From Limnospira fusiformis SAG 85.79 (GTDB lineage: Bacteria; Cyanobacteriota; Cyanobacteriia; Cyanobacteriales; Microcoleaceae): 64,000 nt of DNA. Location of the stretch: positions 2,531,403 to 2,595,402 of the forward strand of contig NZ_CP051185.1 of NCBI RefSeq assembly GCF_012516315.1, read 5' to 3'. This document shows, in pieces, positions 1 to 8,596 of this stretch. The notes under the pieces are model-generated. The model made no database searches, was not told the DNA's origin, and worked only from the letters and a program-made list of their open reading frames with translations. The position numbers were made by a program, and so were the translations under genes. The number at the start of each line of letters is the position of its first letter. The stretch's first letter is position 1.

Positions 1-225
1 CCGATTAACCACCGCACAAAGGGCCCCTTTAGCGATCGCCGCCACGACAAAATCATGTCCATCAAAGCGATCGCCCTGCAATGCCACAAATACCTCTCCC
101 CGTTGGAGGGTACGAGTATCAGTTGTGATACCAATCACAGGAAAGTTATTAGACACATCACAGGATACTTCCCCATTTACTGTTAAAATCTGCAACAGTT
201 GGGTCAGGGTAAACAGCTCAGACAT
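1..225 (-). CDS. murF: MurF, UDP-MurNAc-tripeptide--D-Ala-D-Ala ligase (partial, N-terminus)
   Basis: This is the N-terminal piece of the cytoplasmic ligase that adds the D-Ala-D-Ala dipeptide in peptidoglycan precursor synthesis. Only the first 75 residues lie in the window and the gene runs off the left edge. The visible segment contains GITTDTRTLQRGEVFVAL followed by GDRFDGHDF, the signature of the Mur ligase N-terminal domain that holds the UDP part of the substrate. The start is the ATG read from 225 to 223. The ATP-binding and peptide-binding domains are outside the window, so MurE is the main alternative. The GDxFDGHxF segment is more typical of MurF. The gene is divergent from the next one on the plus strand. 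Confidence 0.85.
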   Translation of the reverse strand, partial: MSELFTLTQLLQILTVNGEVSCDVSNNFPVIGITTDTRTLQRGEVFVALQGDRFDGHDFVVAAIAKGALCAVVNR

Positions 226-423
226 AATTTATCGCATCTACTCGCATCAATAGGAATAAGTAACCAAAGATAATTTTGGCAATCACCCAGAGGTTATAGT
301 CAAGATTACCATGGTTGCATTTAGCCCGAAAGTCATGATAATCTGTGGATTCCTATTATCCCCAATTATCAACTTGGTCGTGCAGTCTAAGTTTGCCATA
401 GCAACTATATAACCCTGAGTTCA

Positions 424-1716
424 ATGAATAATATAGCAGGCGATCGTCATAATCGACCGATATCCCCCGAAGAACAGCAACTATATAATCACTGGCTAGA
501 GCAGGTGGAAACCGAAAGTACAGATATCCTGGTTGAGCGCTTTCGGTTGCTTTTTATTCAAGGAACAGGCTACCCCGATCATCACATAGCGCAAGTGATG
601 CGGAAGTTGTTACGGGCGAAACACATTGAGGGTGACTTTAATTTTATCATCAACCGATGTTGCTACATTCTGAGCAACAGATGGCACACCAACCCAGAAC
701 GCCGAGCAGCTATTTATCGCTTAGTTCATCTCTTTGATAGCCAAAAGTCCGTTTCTGCTGCGCCTTCTGCTATCAAGTCCCGATACATTCAGCAACTATC
801 TTATTTAGTTAACAACTTCCGAACCAGCCCCCAGTATCAAACTATGAAACGGTTTGCTGAGGTTTTGTGCGAGCCATTACAGTCTAGCCCCAATTTAATT
901 GAGACTCAACCCCTGAGAACCCTAATTCCCCGTTATCCATACTTATACCGATATTGTCTAATTAGCGATGATAGTCCCTACGAACATCAACAAATGATTC
1001 AGACAATTAAGCTACAGAAACAGAAAAAATTTGAACTGGAATTGTCTAAATATGCCTTGTATCAAATCAGACAAAACGCGCGCTCTGCTAAAGGACAAGA
1101 ACAGACCACTACCGCCACCATGGCTGCGACTAACCCGACACTCCTGAGCGACAAGGAGCTATTTTTGGCTCTGCAACAATTTGTCGGTAAAGTTCAAGGG
1201 TCAAATACCTATCGAGACCTAGCCCATAGTTTGATCTCCCATAGCAATTATAACCAAACCTTTAGGGAGTTTAAATCCGATTTATATGAATACCTCCGTG
1301 ATAACTCTTTTAAGTCAAGTTACCTGAACAGACAATTTTACGAAAAACTGTATAAGCAGTTACAAAATACTATCCCCCAAAGTGATGATCAACCTTTTAG
1401 TGAGTTCTTAATGTTAAGAACCTGCTCTCAACTGTTAAACTACCTGGTGGTGGAAAGCCCCCAAAAACCTCAGCATTTTGTATTTATCGATCTGATTGCC
1501 AATATTGGTCCGACCCTTATGGTCAGCTTGTTACTGAAAATTGTGCTGCTGTGTCGTCAGGTGAAGCCTTCCCTAGAAAAACGGTTCGCAGTGCTATTCA
1601 ACCATTATGAATCATCCTCTACCCAAGGGCTACAGTGGCTGGTGAAGGTTCTGGAAAACTTGAATGTGGCTTTGACTACCAATTTTGGCAAAGTTGACCT
1701 GTCCTTTATTCGCTAG
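424..1716 (+). CDS. Conserved hypothetical protein, 430 aa
   Basis: I do not recognise a named family. The protein is soluble-looking, without signal peptide or membrane segment, and is rich in Gln, Tyr and Leu with long predicted helices. The N-terminal 110 residues read like a helical repeat domain with a conserved-looking RCCYILSNRW segment near residue 80. A basic segment near residue 200 (KLQKQKKFELELSKYAL) may be a helical linker, and a low-complexity Thr/Ala stretch near residue 235 separates it from a second helical region. The start ATG at 424 gives a compact frame that is open over its full length. The gene lies between murF (divergent) and the RNA-binding protein gene (same strand, 218 bases away). 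The overall style suggests a cyanobacteria-specific protein, but that is inference. Confidence 0.8.
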   Translation: MNNIAGDRHNRPISPEEQQLYNHWLEQVETESTDILVERFRLLFIQGTGYPDHHIAQVMRKLLRAKHIEGDFNFIINRCCYILSNRWHTNPERRAAIYRLVHLFDSQKSVSAAPSAIKSRYIQQLSYLVNNFRTSPQYQTMKRFAEVLCEPLQSSPNLIETQPLRTLIPRYPYLYRYCLISDDSPYEHQQMIQTIKLQKQKKFELELSKYALYQIRQNARSAKGQEQTTTATMAATNPTLLSDKELFLALQQFVGKVQGSNTYRDLAHSLISHSNYNQTFREFKSDLYEYLRDNSFKSSYLNRQFYEKLYKQLQNTIPQSDDQPFSEFLMLRTCSQLLNYLVVESPQKPQHFVFIDLIANIGPTLMVSLLLKIVLLCRQVKPSLEKRFAVLFNHYESSSTQGLQWLVKVLENLNVALTTNFGKVDLSFIR

Positions 1717-1934
1717 GGAAACCAAAGAACAGGGGGAAGAAAAGGCGATCGCATAGTGATCAAAATCATTGTTGTCGATCAGAAATTTTGTGATAGAATT
1801 GTCGGCGTGAGTCAGCTTCGGTTCTGTACTTCCCAAACGGTTACAGATCTACTTACAGATTCTGCCTATTCTGTGTCGGCAGGTATTGCTCCGAAACTGA
1901 GTTATGTCAAGCGTGTTAATGTTGGAGTCATTCC

Positions 1935-2216
1935 ATGTCGATATACGTCGGTAACTTGTCCTATGACGTTACCCCAGATGATTTAAGCGAAGTTTTTGCT
2001 CAATACGGAACAGTTAAACGGTCAATGATCCCTACAGACCGAGAAACTGGGCGATCAAGGGGCTTTGGCTTTGTGGAAATGGTTAACGAAGATGAGGAAA
2101 CTAAAGCCATAGAGGCCCTCGACGGGGCGGAATGGATGGGTCGTTCTCTAAAAGTCAATAAAGCCAGACCGAGAGAAAACAATAAACAGCGCGGAGGTTT
2201 TAAGCGGGATTATTAG
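1935..2216 (+). CDS. rbpA: RRM-type RNA-binding protein (cyanobacterial Rbp family)
   Basis: A small 93-residue protein made of one RNA recognition motif. The RNP2 motif IYVGNL is at residues 3-8 and RNP1 RGFGFVEM near residues 43-50; their aromatic residues stack on RNA bases. A short basic tail (RPRENNKQRGGFKRDY) follows, where cyanobacterial Rbp proteins carry a short Gly- or Arg-rich end. Known members are often cold-induced and affect RNA stability or mRNA localisation at thylakoids. The 218-base stretch before the ATG contains no convincing gene and is probably a long 5' leader, as is usual for cold-induced rbp genes. A strong hairpin terminator follows 27 bases after the stop, so the gene is probably monocistronic. 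The exact paralogue letter cannot be decided from sequence alone. Confidence 0.93.
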   Translation: MSIYVGNLSYDVTPDDLSEVFAQYGTVKRSMIPTDRETGRSRGFGFVEMVNEDEETKAIEALDGAEWMGRSLKVNKARPRENNKQRGGFKRDY

Positions 2217-2242
2217 TAAAGATAAGCCACAATAATAGAGAG

Positions 2243-2275
2243 ACGGGTTTTGCGGAGTTAGCAGAACCCGTTTAC
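2243..2275 (+). terminator. Intrinsic terminator after the RNA-binding protein gene
   Basis: An 11-base-pair stem (2243-2253 with 2261-2271, one T-G wobble) closes a 7-base loop and is followed by a T-rich tail. It sits 27 bases after the stop codon at 2216 and separates this gene from the GTPase gene. Confidence 0.8.
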
Positions 2276-2325
2276 TTTATCCCTCAACTGTTGTCAACCC
2301 TGGGTTTCTCTACCCATTGTTTCCG

Positions 2326-3723
2326 ATGAGCATAGATCAAGAACTAGACAATACTATTTCGACTTTTGCTGATATTGAGGCTGAGTTAAACCTGCGTCAT
2401 GCTCAAGATGTCCTGCGGGACTTGGTGAAAAATCTCGACTTGACCTCCTCAGAACGTCAGGGACTCGAATCTGATCTCAGTGGTTTACAACAGATGCTTG
2501 ATAAACTAGAGCATACCTCTATACAAATTGCTGTTTTTGGTATGGTGGGGCGTGGTAAATCTTCGATTTTGAATGCCTTATTGGGTCAAACAGTATTTGC
2601 TACGGGTCCCACCCATGGTATTACTCGCACTACAGAGGCTAAACCCTGGCAGGTGGAAGGAGAAAACCCTACCGGCGCAATGTCTTATCGTATCTCTCAG
2701 GTGGAACTTATTGATACACCCGGTATTGATGAGGTTGACGGTCAGACCCGCGAACAAATGGCGCGTCAGGTGGCGGAAAAAGCTGACTTATTATTATTTG
2801 TGATTGCCGGCGATATCACCCAGGTGGAATATCAAGCCCTCTCCTGGCTCCGAGATGCCGGAAAACCAATGCTTTTGGTATTTAATAAGATTGATCAATA
2901 TCCCCCTGGCGATCGCCAAGCTATTTATGAAAAAATTAGGGATGAGAGAGTGCGGGAATTACTCTCTCCTGATGAAATTGTCATGGTAGCCGCTTCTCCC
3001 TTGGTGGCTTCGGCGGTGCGCCGCCCTGATGGTAGTTTTCAAACTCAATTGAACCGAGGGGAGCCTCAAATTAATGACCTCAAATTAAAGATTCTCGATA
3101 TCTTACACCGGGAGGGTAAATCTTTAATCGCCCTTAATACTATGCTCTATGCGGAAGATGTTAATGAGCAGGTGGTGCAGCGCAAACTCGAAATTCGCGC
3201 CGATCAAGCCCGTAGTGTGATCTGGAATGCTACCATTACTAAGGCAGTGGCGATCGCTATTAATCCCCTCACCGCTATTGATTTGCTTAGTGGGGTGGCT
3301 ATTGATATCACCCTGATTTTAACCTTATCCAAGCTCTACGGCATCCCTATGACCCAACGGGGAGCTTTAGATTTACTCCAGAAAATTGCCCTCAGCATGG
3401 GCGGTATTGGAGCCAGTGAGTTGATTACTAATTTGGGCCTGAGTTCCCTTAAAGGTTTGCTGGGAGTTACAGCGCCTGCTACCGGGGGCGCAACCCTCGC
3501 TCCCTATTTGTCTGTTGCTGTGACTCAGGCGGCGGTGGCGGGGGCCTCTACTTATGGTATTGGTCAGGTCACAACTACCTATCTCGCTAACGGTGCTTCC
3601 TGGGGAGACGATAAGCCTAAAGCAGTAGTGAGGCGGATTCTGTTATCATTGGATCAAGCCTCTATTTTGGGCCGTATTAAGAACGAACTATGGATAAAAT
3701 TAGGGTTGGAGGCATCAAATTAG
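2326..3723 (+). CDS. Era/dynamin-like GTPase with C-terminal DUF697 domain
   Basis: A 465-residue GTP-binding protein. The G domain follows an N-terminal helical region of about 75 residues. G1 is GMVGRGKSS, the G2 region has a TRTT segment, G3 is DTPG, and G4 is NKID. The C-terminal 180 residues contain long hydrophobic helices with Gly/Ala-rich stretches (for example GIGASELITNLGLSSLKGL), as in DUF697 proteins, which probably associate with membranes. The family is common in cyanobacteria, but a precise role is not established. I chose the ATG at 2326; a TTG three codons upstream is also open. The stop at 3723 is 55 bases before the response-regulator gene, so the two could be co-transcribed. 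Confidence 0.88.
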   Translation: MSIDQELDNTISTFADIEAELNLRHAQDVLRDLVKNLDLTSSERQGLESDLSGLQQMLDKLEHTSIQIAVFGMVGRGKSSILNALLGQTVFATGPTHGITRTTEAKPWQVEGENPTGAMSYRISQVELIDTPGIDEVDGQTREQMARQVAEKADLLLFVIAGDITQVEYQALSWLRDAGKPMLLVFNKIDQYPPGDRQAIYEKIRDERVRELLSPDEIVMVAASPLVASAVRRPDGSFQTQLNRGEPQINDLKLKILDILHREGKSLIALNTMLYAEDVNEQVVQRKLEIRADQARSVIWNATITKAVAIAINPLTAIDLLSGVAIDITLILTLSKLYGIPMTQRGALDLLQKIALSMGGIGASELITNLGLSSLKGLLGVTAPATGGATLAPYLSVAVTQAAVAGASTYGIGQVTTTYLANGASWGDDKPKAVVRRILLSLDQASILGRIKNELWIKLGLEASN

Positions 3724-3778
3724 CCGTAGCGCAGGTATTCTCCATTATGGATGAACTAGCTGACTTCACTCTCTAAAT

Positions 3779-5290
3779 ATGATGGGTAGTATTCCAGAGC
3801 AAACCTTGAAAGCAGATATTTTGGTGGTTGATGATCAGCCGGAAAATCTGCATCTTTTGTCTTCTTTGCTTCGACAGGTTGGTGATCATGTTAGACAGTC
3901 TCTTAATGCCGAGATGGCTCTGACTTCTGTTCAGGCTAAATTGCCAGATTTAATATTGCTTGATGTCCGCATACCTGGGATGAGTGGCTATGAGTTATGT
4001 CGCCATTTAAAAAATAGTGAAAATACTAGCAAAGTCCCGATTATTTTTTTGAGCGCCCTTAATGATATTGACTCGATTATGGCGGGTTTTCAAGTGGGCG
4101 GTGTAGATTATATTACCAAGCCTTTTCATAACTCAGAAGTCCTGATCCGAGTTAATACACAACTGCGACTTTATCAACTGCAAAAACAACTGGAACTGCA
4201 AAATCAATCCCTCCAAGAACAGATCCGCCTCAGTCAGATATATTTACACGATCGCCAGGTAGCAGAAGCACGGCGAAAACTCTTAGAAAAAGCGATCGCC
4301 GCTACCCAAAATGGCGTGGTGATTACTGACCCTAATCAACCAGATAATCCTATTATTTATGTGAATGCTGGCTGGGAAAGACTCACGGGTTATGCAGCTA
4401 ATGAAGTCATCGGTTCTAACTGTAGATTTCTTCAGGTAAACCAACGAGATCAACCCGCCCTAGATGATATTCGACGGGCGATCGCGGAAGCCGAAGAATG
4501 TCGCGTCATTCTCAAAAACTATCGCCGAGATGGTACAATTTTCTGGAATGAATTGTTTATTTCTCCAGTCAGGAATGAACCGGGAGAATTAACTAATTTT
4601 ATTGGTATTCAAACTGATGTCACCGAGCGCAAAAAATCCGAAGAAGCCCTAGAAAGGTCAAGAATTGCCCTCAAAAAAACCAACCAAGAATTACAACGCC
4701 TCGCCCTTGATGACGACTTAACTCAAGTAGCTAACCGTCGCCGTTTTAATGAATATTTAGCCTATAATTGGCATCGTTGCGCTAGGGAACAAGAACCGAT
4801 AGCTTTAATTCTCTGTGATGTAGATTATTTTCAACCCTATAATGATACCTTCGGACATCAAGCCGGAGATGATTGTTTACACAAAATAGCCAGAGCAATT
4901 TCTGGCGCTATTCAACCGTTCAGTAGATTTGGTGGCTCGTTATGGTGGCGAAGAATTTGTGCTATTATTCTGCCGAATACACCCATCAACGGTGCGATGA
5001 AAGTGGCTGAACGTATCCGTAAGCAAGTGGAAAATCTCCGTATTCCTCACCCCAGTTCTAAAAGTAGTAATTATGTTACCGTCAGTCTGGGTGTCGCTTG
5101 CCAAATTGCTCATTCTGAGTTATGCGTAGATAGTTGAATCGCTCAGGCTGACGAGGCTCTCTATCAAGCTAAAAATCACGGTCGGAACTGTACTGTTATG
5201 GTTGAGTCTCCCAGTTGTGAATTGTTAAAAATTGACGATAGCAATCCCATGGGTTTACCACCCCATGCAAATATCACACCCTTATTATAG
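3779..5290 (+). pseudogene. REC-LOV-GGDEF photoreceptor with a broken GGDEF domain
   Basis: The open frame runs from 3779 to a TGA at 5137, and coding continues in the same frame to a TAG at 5288-5290. Residues 12-130 are a response-regulator receiver domain (Asp19/Asp20, phospho-acceptor Asp62, Lys114). Residues 168-285 are a LOV domain: GSNCRFLQ contains the flavin-adduct Cys215, and Asn247, Asn257 and Gln278 match the flavin-binding residues. It should bind FMN and sense blue light. The GGDEF domain (diguanylate cyclase) is damaged. The active-site segment ARYGGEEF is present at 4938-4958 but in another frame. An apparent extra base near 4916 and two extra bases near 4959-4963 restore the frame afterwards, leaving SRFGGSLWWRRIC. 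The in-frame TGA at 5135-5137 then cuts off the last segment, ADEALYQAKNHGRN. The gene is inactive as a cyclase unless these are sequencing errors. ATG at 3782 is an alternative start. Confidence 0.85.
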
Positions 5291-5313
5291 AATAGGGGAT
5301 AGTTTTTTGTGCT

Positions 5314-6138
5314 GTGATTAAAATAATGCCTAGGCTGTCTATTTGCACTCTCTCACCTTTAAACTGGCTCAAACGGTATTCTGCATTACCATTTTTCATG
5401 GTAGTTACGATTATAGGTTTAGAGACTTCTGTGGCTATTCCTGAGCCGATAAAACCTGATTATGAACAACAGCAAAGTCCCTTCAGCGGCACTAATAAAA
5501 TTGTGGTGGTCGGAGATAGCATTACCCAAGCGGGGGGACAGTATGGGGGTTATGTCTGGTTGTTCAGACGCTACATTAACACTCTGTATCCGGGAGAGTC
5601 TATTGAGATTATTCCTTCGGGAGTTTCGGGAAATAAATCAACTGATGTAGAAGCTAGATTTAATCAAGATGTACTCTTACACCGACCCAATTTAGTGGTG
5701 ATTAATGTGGGAGTTAACGATGTGATGCAAAGTTTTCATAAATCTTCGGAATCCGAAACAGAACCCTCTCCTTTAGAAGTCTATCGCCAAAAATTAAGCG
5801 CTATGGTCAAGGCGGCTAGAGCCAGAAATATTCGAGTTTTGCTCCTGTCACCTACGATTATTTATGAAGACTTAAACAGCCGCGAAAATATCCGTATGGT
5901 TGAATATATTAATGCTATGCGAGATGTGGCTGCTCAACATCAAGTACAGTTTCTTGACCTACATACCCCCTTCCGCCATATTATCATGACTTATCAGCGC
6001 TATGGAGGGCGATCGCAAAATATTCTCACCCGTGACGGTATCCACCCTAACCACGCCGGACATCAAATTATCACCTATATTCTGCTGCGGGGTTTAGGGG
6101 TTCCTGAACAGCAAATTCAGCATTTAACCTTTGACTAA
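5314..6138 (+). CDS. SGNH/GDSL-family hydrolase, exported
   Basis: A 274-residue serine hydrolase of the SGNH superfamily, acting on esters such as acyl or acetyl groups on lipids or glycans. Block I is VVGDSIT near residue 67 (catalytic Ser), the oxyanion Gly is in VSGNKSTD, block III is NVGVNDV (Asn), and block V is DGIHPNHAGH (Asp and His). A basic start followed by a hydrophobic segment (LPFFMVVTIIGL, about residues 26-37) looks like a signal peptide or membrane anchor, so it probably acts outside the cytoplasmic membrane. The frame begins at a GTG at 5314; an ATG at 5326 is equally plausible. It follows the broken photoreceptor gene by 23 bases and faces the secreted-protein gene at 6171 on the opposite strand. 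Substrate unknown. Confidence 0.9.
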   Translation: MIKIMPRLSICTLSPLNWLKRYSALPFFMVVTIIGLETSVAIPEPIKPDYEQQQSPFSGTNKIVVVGDSITQAGGQYGGYVWLFRRYINTLYPGESIEIIPSGVSGNKSTDVEARFNQDVLLHRPNLVVINVGVNDVMQSFHKSSESETEPSPLEVYRQKLSAMVKAARARNIRVLLLSPTIIYEDLNSRENIRMVEYINAMRDVAAQHQVQFLDLHTPFRHIIMTYQRYGGRSQNILTRDGIHPNHAGHQIITYILLRGLGVPEQQIQHLTFD

Positions 6139-6170
6139 ACTCTCCAAATAGGTCGGCAAATTCTAGATAA

Positions 6171-6776
6171 TTAAGGCAGTGGAAAAGTTCCTAAAATGCG
6201 ATCGACTCCCGTCCCCCTGCTGTTCTCCCCGTCCGACACATAATCCCCATCTATGTCTACTAAAATTACACCAGCCTGGAAGTAACATTGCAGGTCGGCT
6301 TCCTGTCGTTCTTCCGAAACCAAAATATTGATATCCCCACTTTCGATCGCACAATGAAACCGGACATTTTTCATTTCTTCGGGATAGGTATTTAACAATT
6401 CTTGGGCATATGGTTGAGAGTCCGGCCAACTGCTAAGAAAGCGATTTTCTTCTCCGGGAAAAGGCAGGGTAATTAGGGAACTTCCTTCTCGTGCGCCGTT
6501 GTCGTCAACTTCCCGATTCCAACAAGCCAGCACCACCCGCCGCCCCCCATTACGATGTTCGTACACCTGTAAAGATAAAATGCGATCGCCTTCACAAGTT
6601 AGATTAAACTCCGGCCAAGTTTCTGATAAAGCGTGGAACAATTGATCACAACTGATGTCATCGCAGGAACCGGGTATATTGCTATGGGGGGGACCGGAGA
6701 TGGCGATCGTCTGAACAGTCAAAAACAGCGAACCTATAACCCAAATAGACACCGGAATCAGACTTTTAAGTTTCAT
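6171..6776 (-). CDS. Secreted hypothetical protein, 201 aa
   Basis: No family recognised. Residues 1-28 form a typical Sec signal peptide: MKLKS, a hydrophobic core (WVIGSLFLTVQTIAI) and a likely cleavage near ISG-PP. The mature part has six cysteines (CDDISC, TCEG, ACWNR, FHCAI, QCYFQ), suggesting disulfides in an oxidising compartment. The C-terminal segment VDIDGDYVSDGENS resembles a calcium-binding loop. ATG at 6776-6774 is preceded by GGGGATG, a possible ribosome-binding site. The gene is convergent with the SGNH hydrolase gene, with 32 bases between stops, and diverges from the sigma-factor leader. Confidence 0.8.
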   Translation of the reverse strand: MKLKSLIPVSIWVIGSLFLTVQTIAISGPPHSNIPGSCDDISCDQLFHALSETWPEFNLTCEGDRILSLQVYEHRNGGRRVVLACWNREVDDNGAREGSSLITLPFPGEENRFLSSWPDSQPYAQELLNTYPEEMKNVRFHCAIESGDINILVSEERQEADLQCYFQAGVILVDIDGDYVSDGENSRGTGVDRILGTFPLP

Positions 6777-7160
6777 AGTTACATCCCCACACCGTATCCT
6801 CTAGAATTGGTCTTTGTTTAGCACAAACCCATACCAGAGTTGGGAAGCTCTCCTACCATATTAGCCCCTACTTAGAAAAGTATCGTGGGGTACTGGTTTC
6901 CTGTCAGTCTTCGGAGGAAAATGGGGTGAACGGTACTTATGGCCATTTCCCTTTAGATCTGTTTGCTACAGCCTAGTAGGGGTCACCCCCGGTCGGGCTG
7001 AAATTATCGAGGGGTGTGGACTACTGGTTAAATGGGTGAAAACCGGGAAAAATGGTTCGGGTATCTCGGAACTGCTGGGGTGTCAAATATGAGGAATTTT
7101 AGGGCATTATAGTAAAGAGTCCTTATAAATTGGTATAATCACAGATTTACCATTGGGGAC
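6777..7160. other. Non-coding stretch upstream of the sigma-factor promoter
   Basis: About 380 bases without a convincing reading frame on either strand. A TATAAT at 7134-7139 lies here but has no good -35 box. I compared it by eye with TPP, cobalamin and guanidine riboswitch cores and saw none of them. Confidence 0.5.
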
Positions 7161-7189
7161 TTGACCTAGACTGAATAGTATGACATAAT
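7161..7189 (+). promoter_or_regulatory. Predicted sigma-70-type promoter for the sigma-factor gene
   Basis: TTGACC at 7161-7166 and CATAAT at 7184-7189 are separated by 17 bases, close to the -35/-10 consensus. If used, it gives a leader of about 360 bases before the ATG at 7555. That leader is consistent with post-transcriptional control, though none is demonstrated. Confidence 0.5.
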
Positions 7190-7554
7190 GTGAAGAGATG
7201 TAAACCTAGCTAAGTTTAAAATAAGCATCTCGACTGTCCTTAGAGAGGATGACTAAGGCTGTCACATTGGGGAAGGTTGTGAGCGATCGCAGTTACTAAA
7301 TTTGCAAGTGAGTCTATGGATCTCAGTATCTTGGGGTCCCGGCGTCCAAATAAGACACTAAAAACCTCGTGGCGATAAGTAAAAGGAATTTAGCTTCAGA
7401 ACATCAGGAAAACATATCTACCAGAAGGCAAGGCTTTCAAGGAACCGATCATATATATAACGGAGGACATATTGACTATCCTGACTGTCTATCTCACTCC
7501 TTGCTAGGGGGTCGCTGCCAGTTTATTAGCTGTTTAGGGAGGGTAAAATTGACT

Positions 7555-8553
7555 ATGGCAACTGCTAAAACCACACAAACTGAATTAACATCGCGGAACC
7601 CCCGCTCTGGTGCTTCCATGGATGCAGTGCGGACTTATTTGCACGAAATTGGTCGAGTTCCACTTTTGACCAGAGAAGAAGAAATCATCTACGGTAAAAA
7701 AGTACAGCAGATGATGAGTCTGTTGGAAATGCGCGATGAGTTAACCAAAGAACTCGATCACGATCCTACGGCGGCGGAATGGTCAGCGAAGGCGGGATTG
7801 AGTGAGTCGGAAATGACTGAGATCATGAATCGCGGTCGTCGTGCGAAGCAGAAAATGATCGAGGCGAATTTGCGACTGGTGGTATCTATCGCCAAGAAGT
7901 ACCAGAAACGGAATATGGAATTCTTGGATTTAATCCAAGAGGGAACTCTGGGTCTGGAAAGGGGTGTTGAGAAATTCGATCCTATGCGCGGGTATAAATT
8001 CTCAACCTATGCTTACTGGTGGATTCGCCAAGCCATTACCCGTGCGATCGCCCAAAACTCTCGGACTATCCGTCTGCCGATCCATATTACAGAAAAACTG
8101 AACAAAATTAAAAAAGTTCAGCGGGAATTGTTCCAGCAGTATGGTCGCAATGCTACTCCCACGGAAATTGCGAAAGCATTAGATTTGGAACCGTCTCAGA
8201 TTCGGGATTATTTGTTAGCTTCCCGTCATCCGGTTTCCCTTGACCTGCGAGTTGGTGATAACCAGGATACGGAACTGCAAGATCTACTGGAAGATGAATC
8301 GGCTTCTGCTGATAACTATGTTACCCAACAACTGTTGCGGCAGGATCTCAAAGACCTGATGGCGGATCTGACTCCCCAGCAGCGGGAAGTGTTGACTTTG
8401 CGCTACGGTCTCAATGACGGTAAGGAAATGTCCTTATCCAAAGTGGGAGTACACATGAACATCAGTCGTGAACGGGTGCGCCAGTTGGAAAACCAGGCTT
8501 TGAACCACCTGCGTCGTCGTAAAGCCCAAATGCGGGAATATCTGGCCTGCTAA
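7555..8553 (+). CDS. Group 2 RNA polymerase sigma factor (sigma-70 family)
   Basis: A 332-residue sigma factor that directs RNA polymerase to non-essential, stress- or nutrient-related promoters. Region 1.2 begins at [14 protein letters not shown]. Region 2 contains [32 protein letters not shown] and [13 protein letters not shown]. Region 3 has [13 protein letters not shown], and region 4 contains LTLRYGL and [17 protein letters not shown] (the -35 recognition helix). It lacks the long N-terminal extension of a principal SigA, which points to group 2 (SigB/SigC/SigD type). I chose the ATG at 7555 because of the AGGGAGG at 7536-7543. The frame stays open upstream to a GTG at 7369, but those codons do not resemble sigma factor and are probably leader. 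A terminator follows at 8570. Confidence 0.93.
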   Translation: MATAKTTQTELTSRNPRSGASMDAVRTYLHEIGRVPLLTREEEIIYGKKVQQMMSLLEMRDELTKELDHDPTAAEWSAKAGLSESEMTEIMNRGRRAKQKMIEANLRLVVSIAKKYQKRNMEFLDLIQEGTLGLERGVEKFDPMRGYKFSTYAYWWIRQAITRAIAQNSRTIRLPIHITEKLNKIKKVQRELFQQYGRNATPTEIAKALDLEPSQIRDYLLASRHPVSLDLRVGDNQDTELQDLLEDESASADNYVTQQLLRQDLKDLMADLTPQQREVLTLRYGLNDGKEMSLSKVGVHMNISRERVRQLENQALNHLRRRKAQMREYLAC

Positions 8554-8569
8554 TCAATGATGAACATTG

Positions 8570-8595
8570 ACCCGGCTTCTACCCAAGCCGGGTTT
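8570..8595 (+). terminator. Intrinsic terminator of the sigma-factor gene
   Basis: A perfect 9-base-pair stem (8570-8578 with 8585-8593) with a 6-base loop, followed by a short T run. It lies 17 bases after the stop, and the 3' end of the group II intron lies directly next to it. Confidence 0.8.
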
Positions 8596-8596
8596 G

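Noticed and set aside
1756-1986. Plus-strand frame of 76 codons overlapping the RNA-binding gene start
   Set aside because: Overlaps the true RRM start in another frame and shows no motif; the region is leader.
7369-7554. N-terminal extension of the sigma factor from a GTG
   Set aside because: The codons do not resemble region 1.1, and a strong ribosome-binding site precedes the ATG at 7555.
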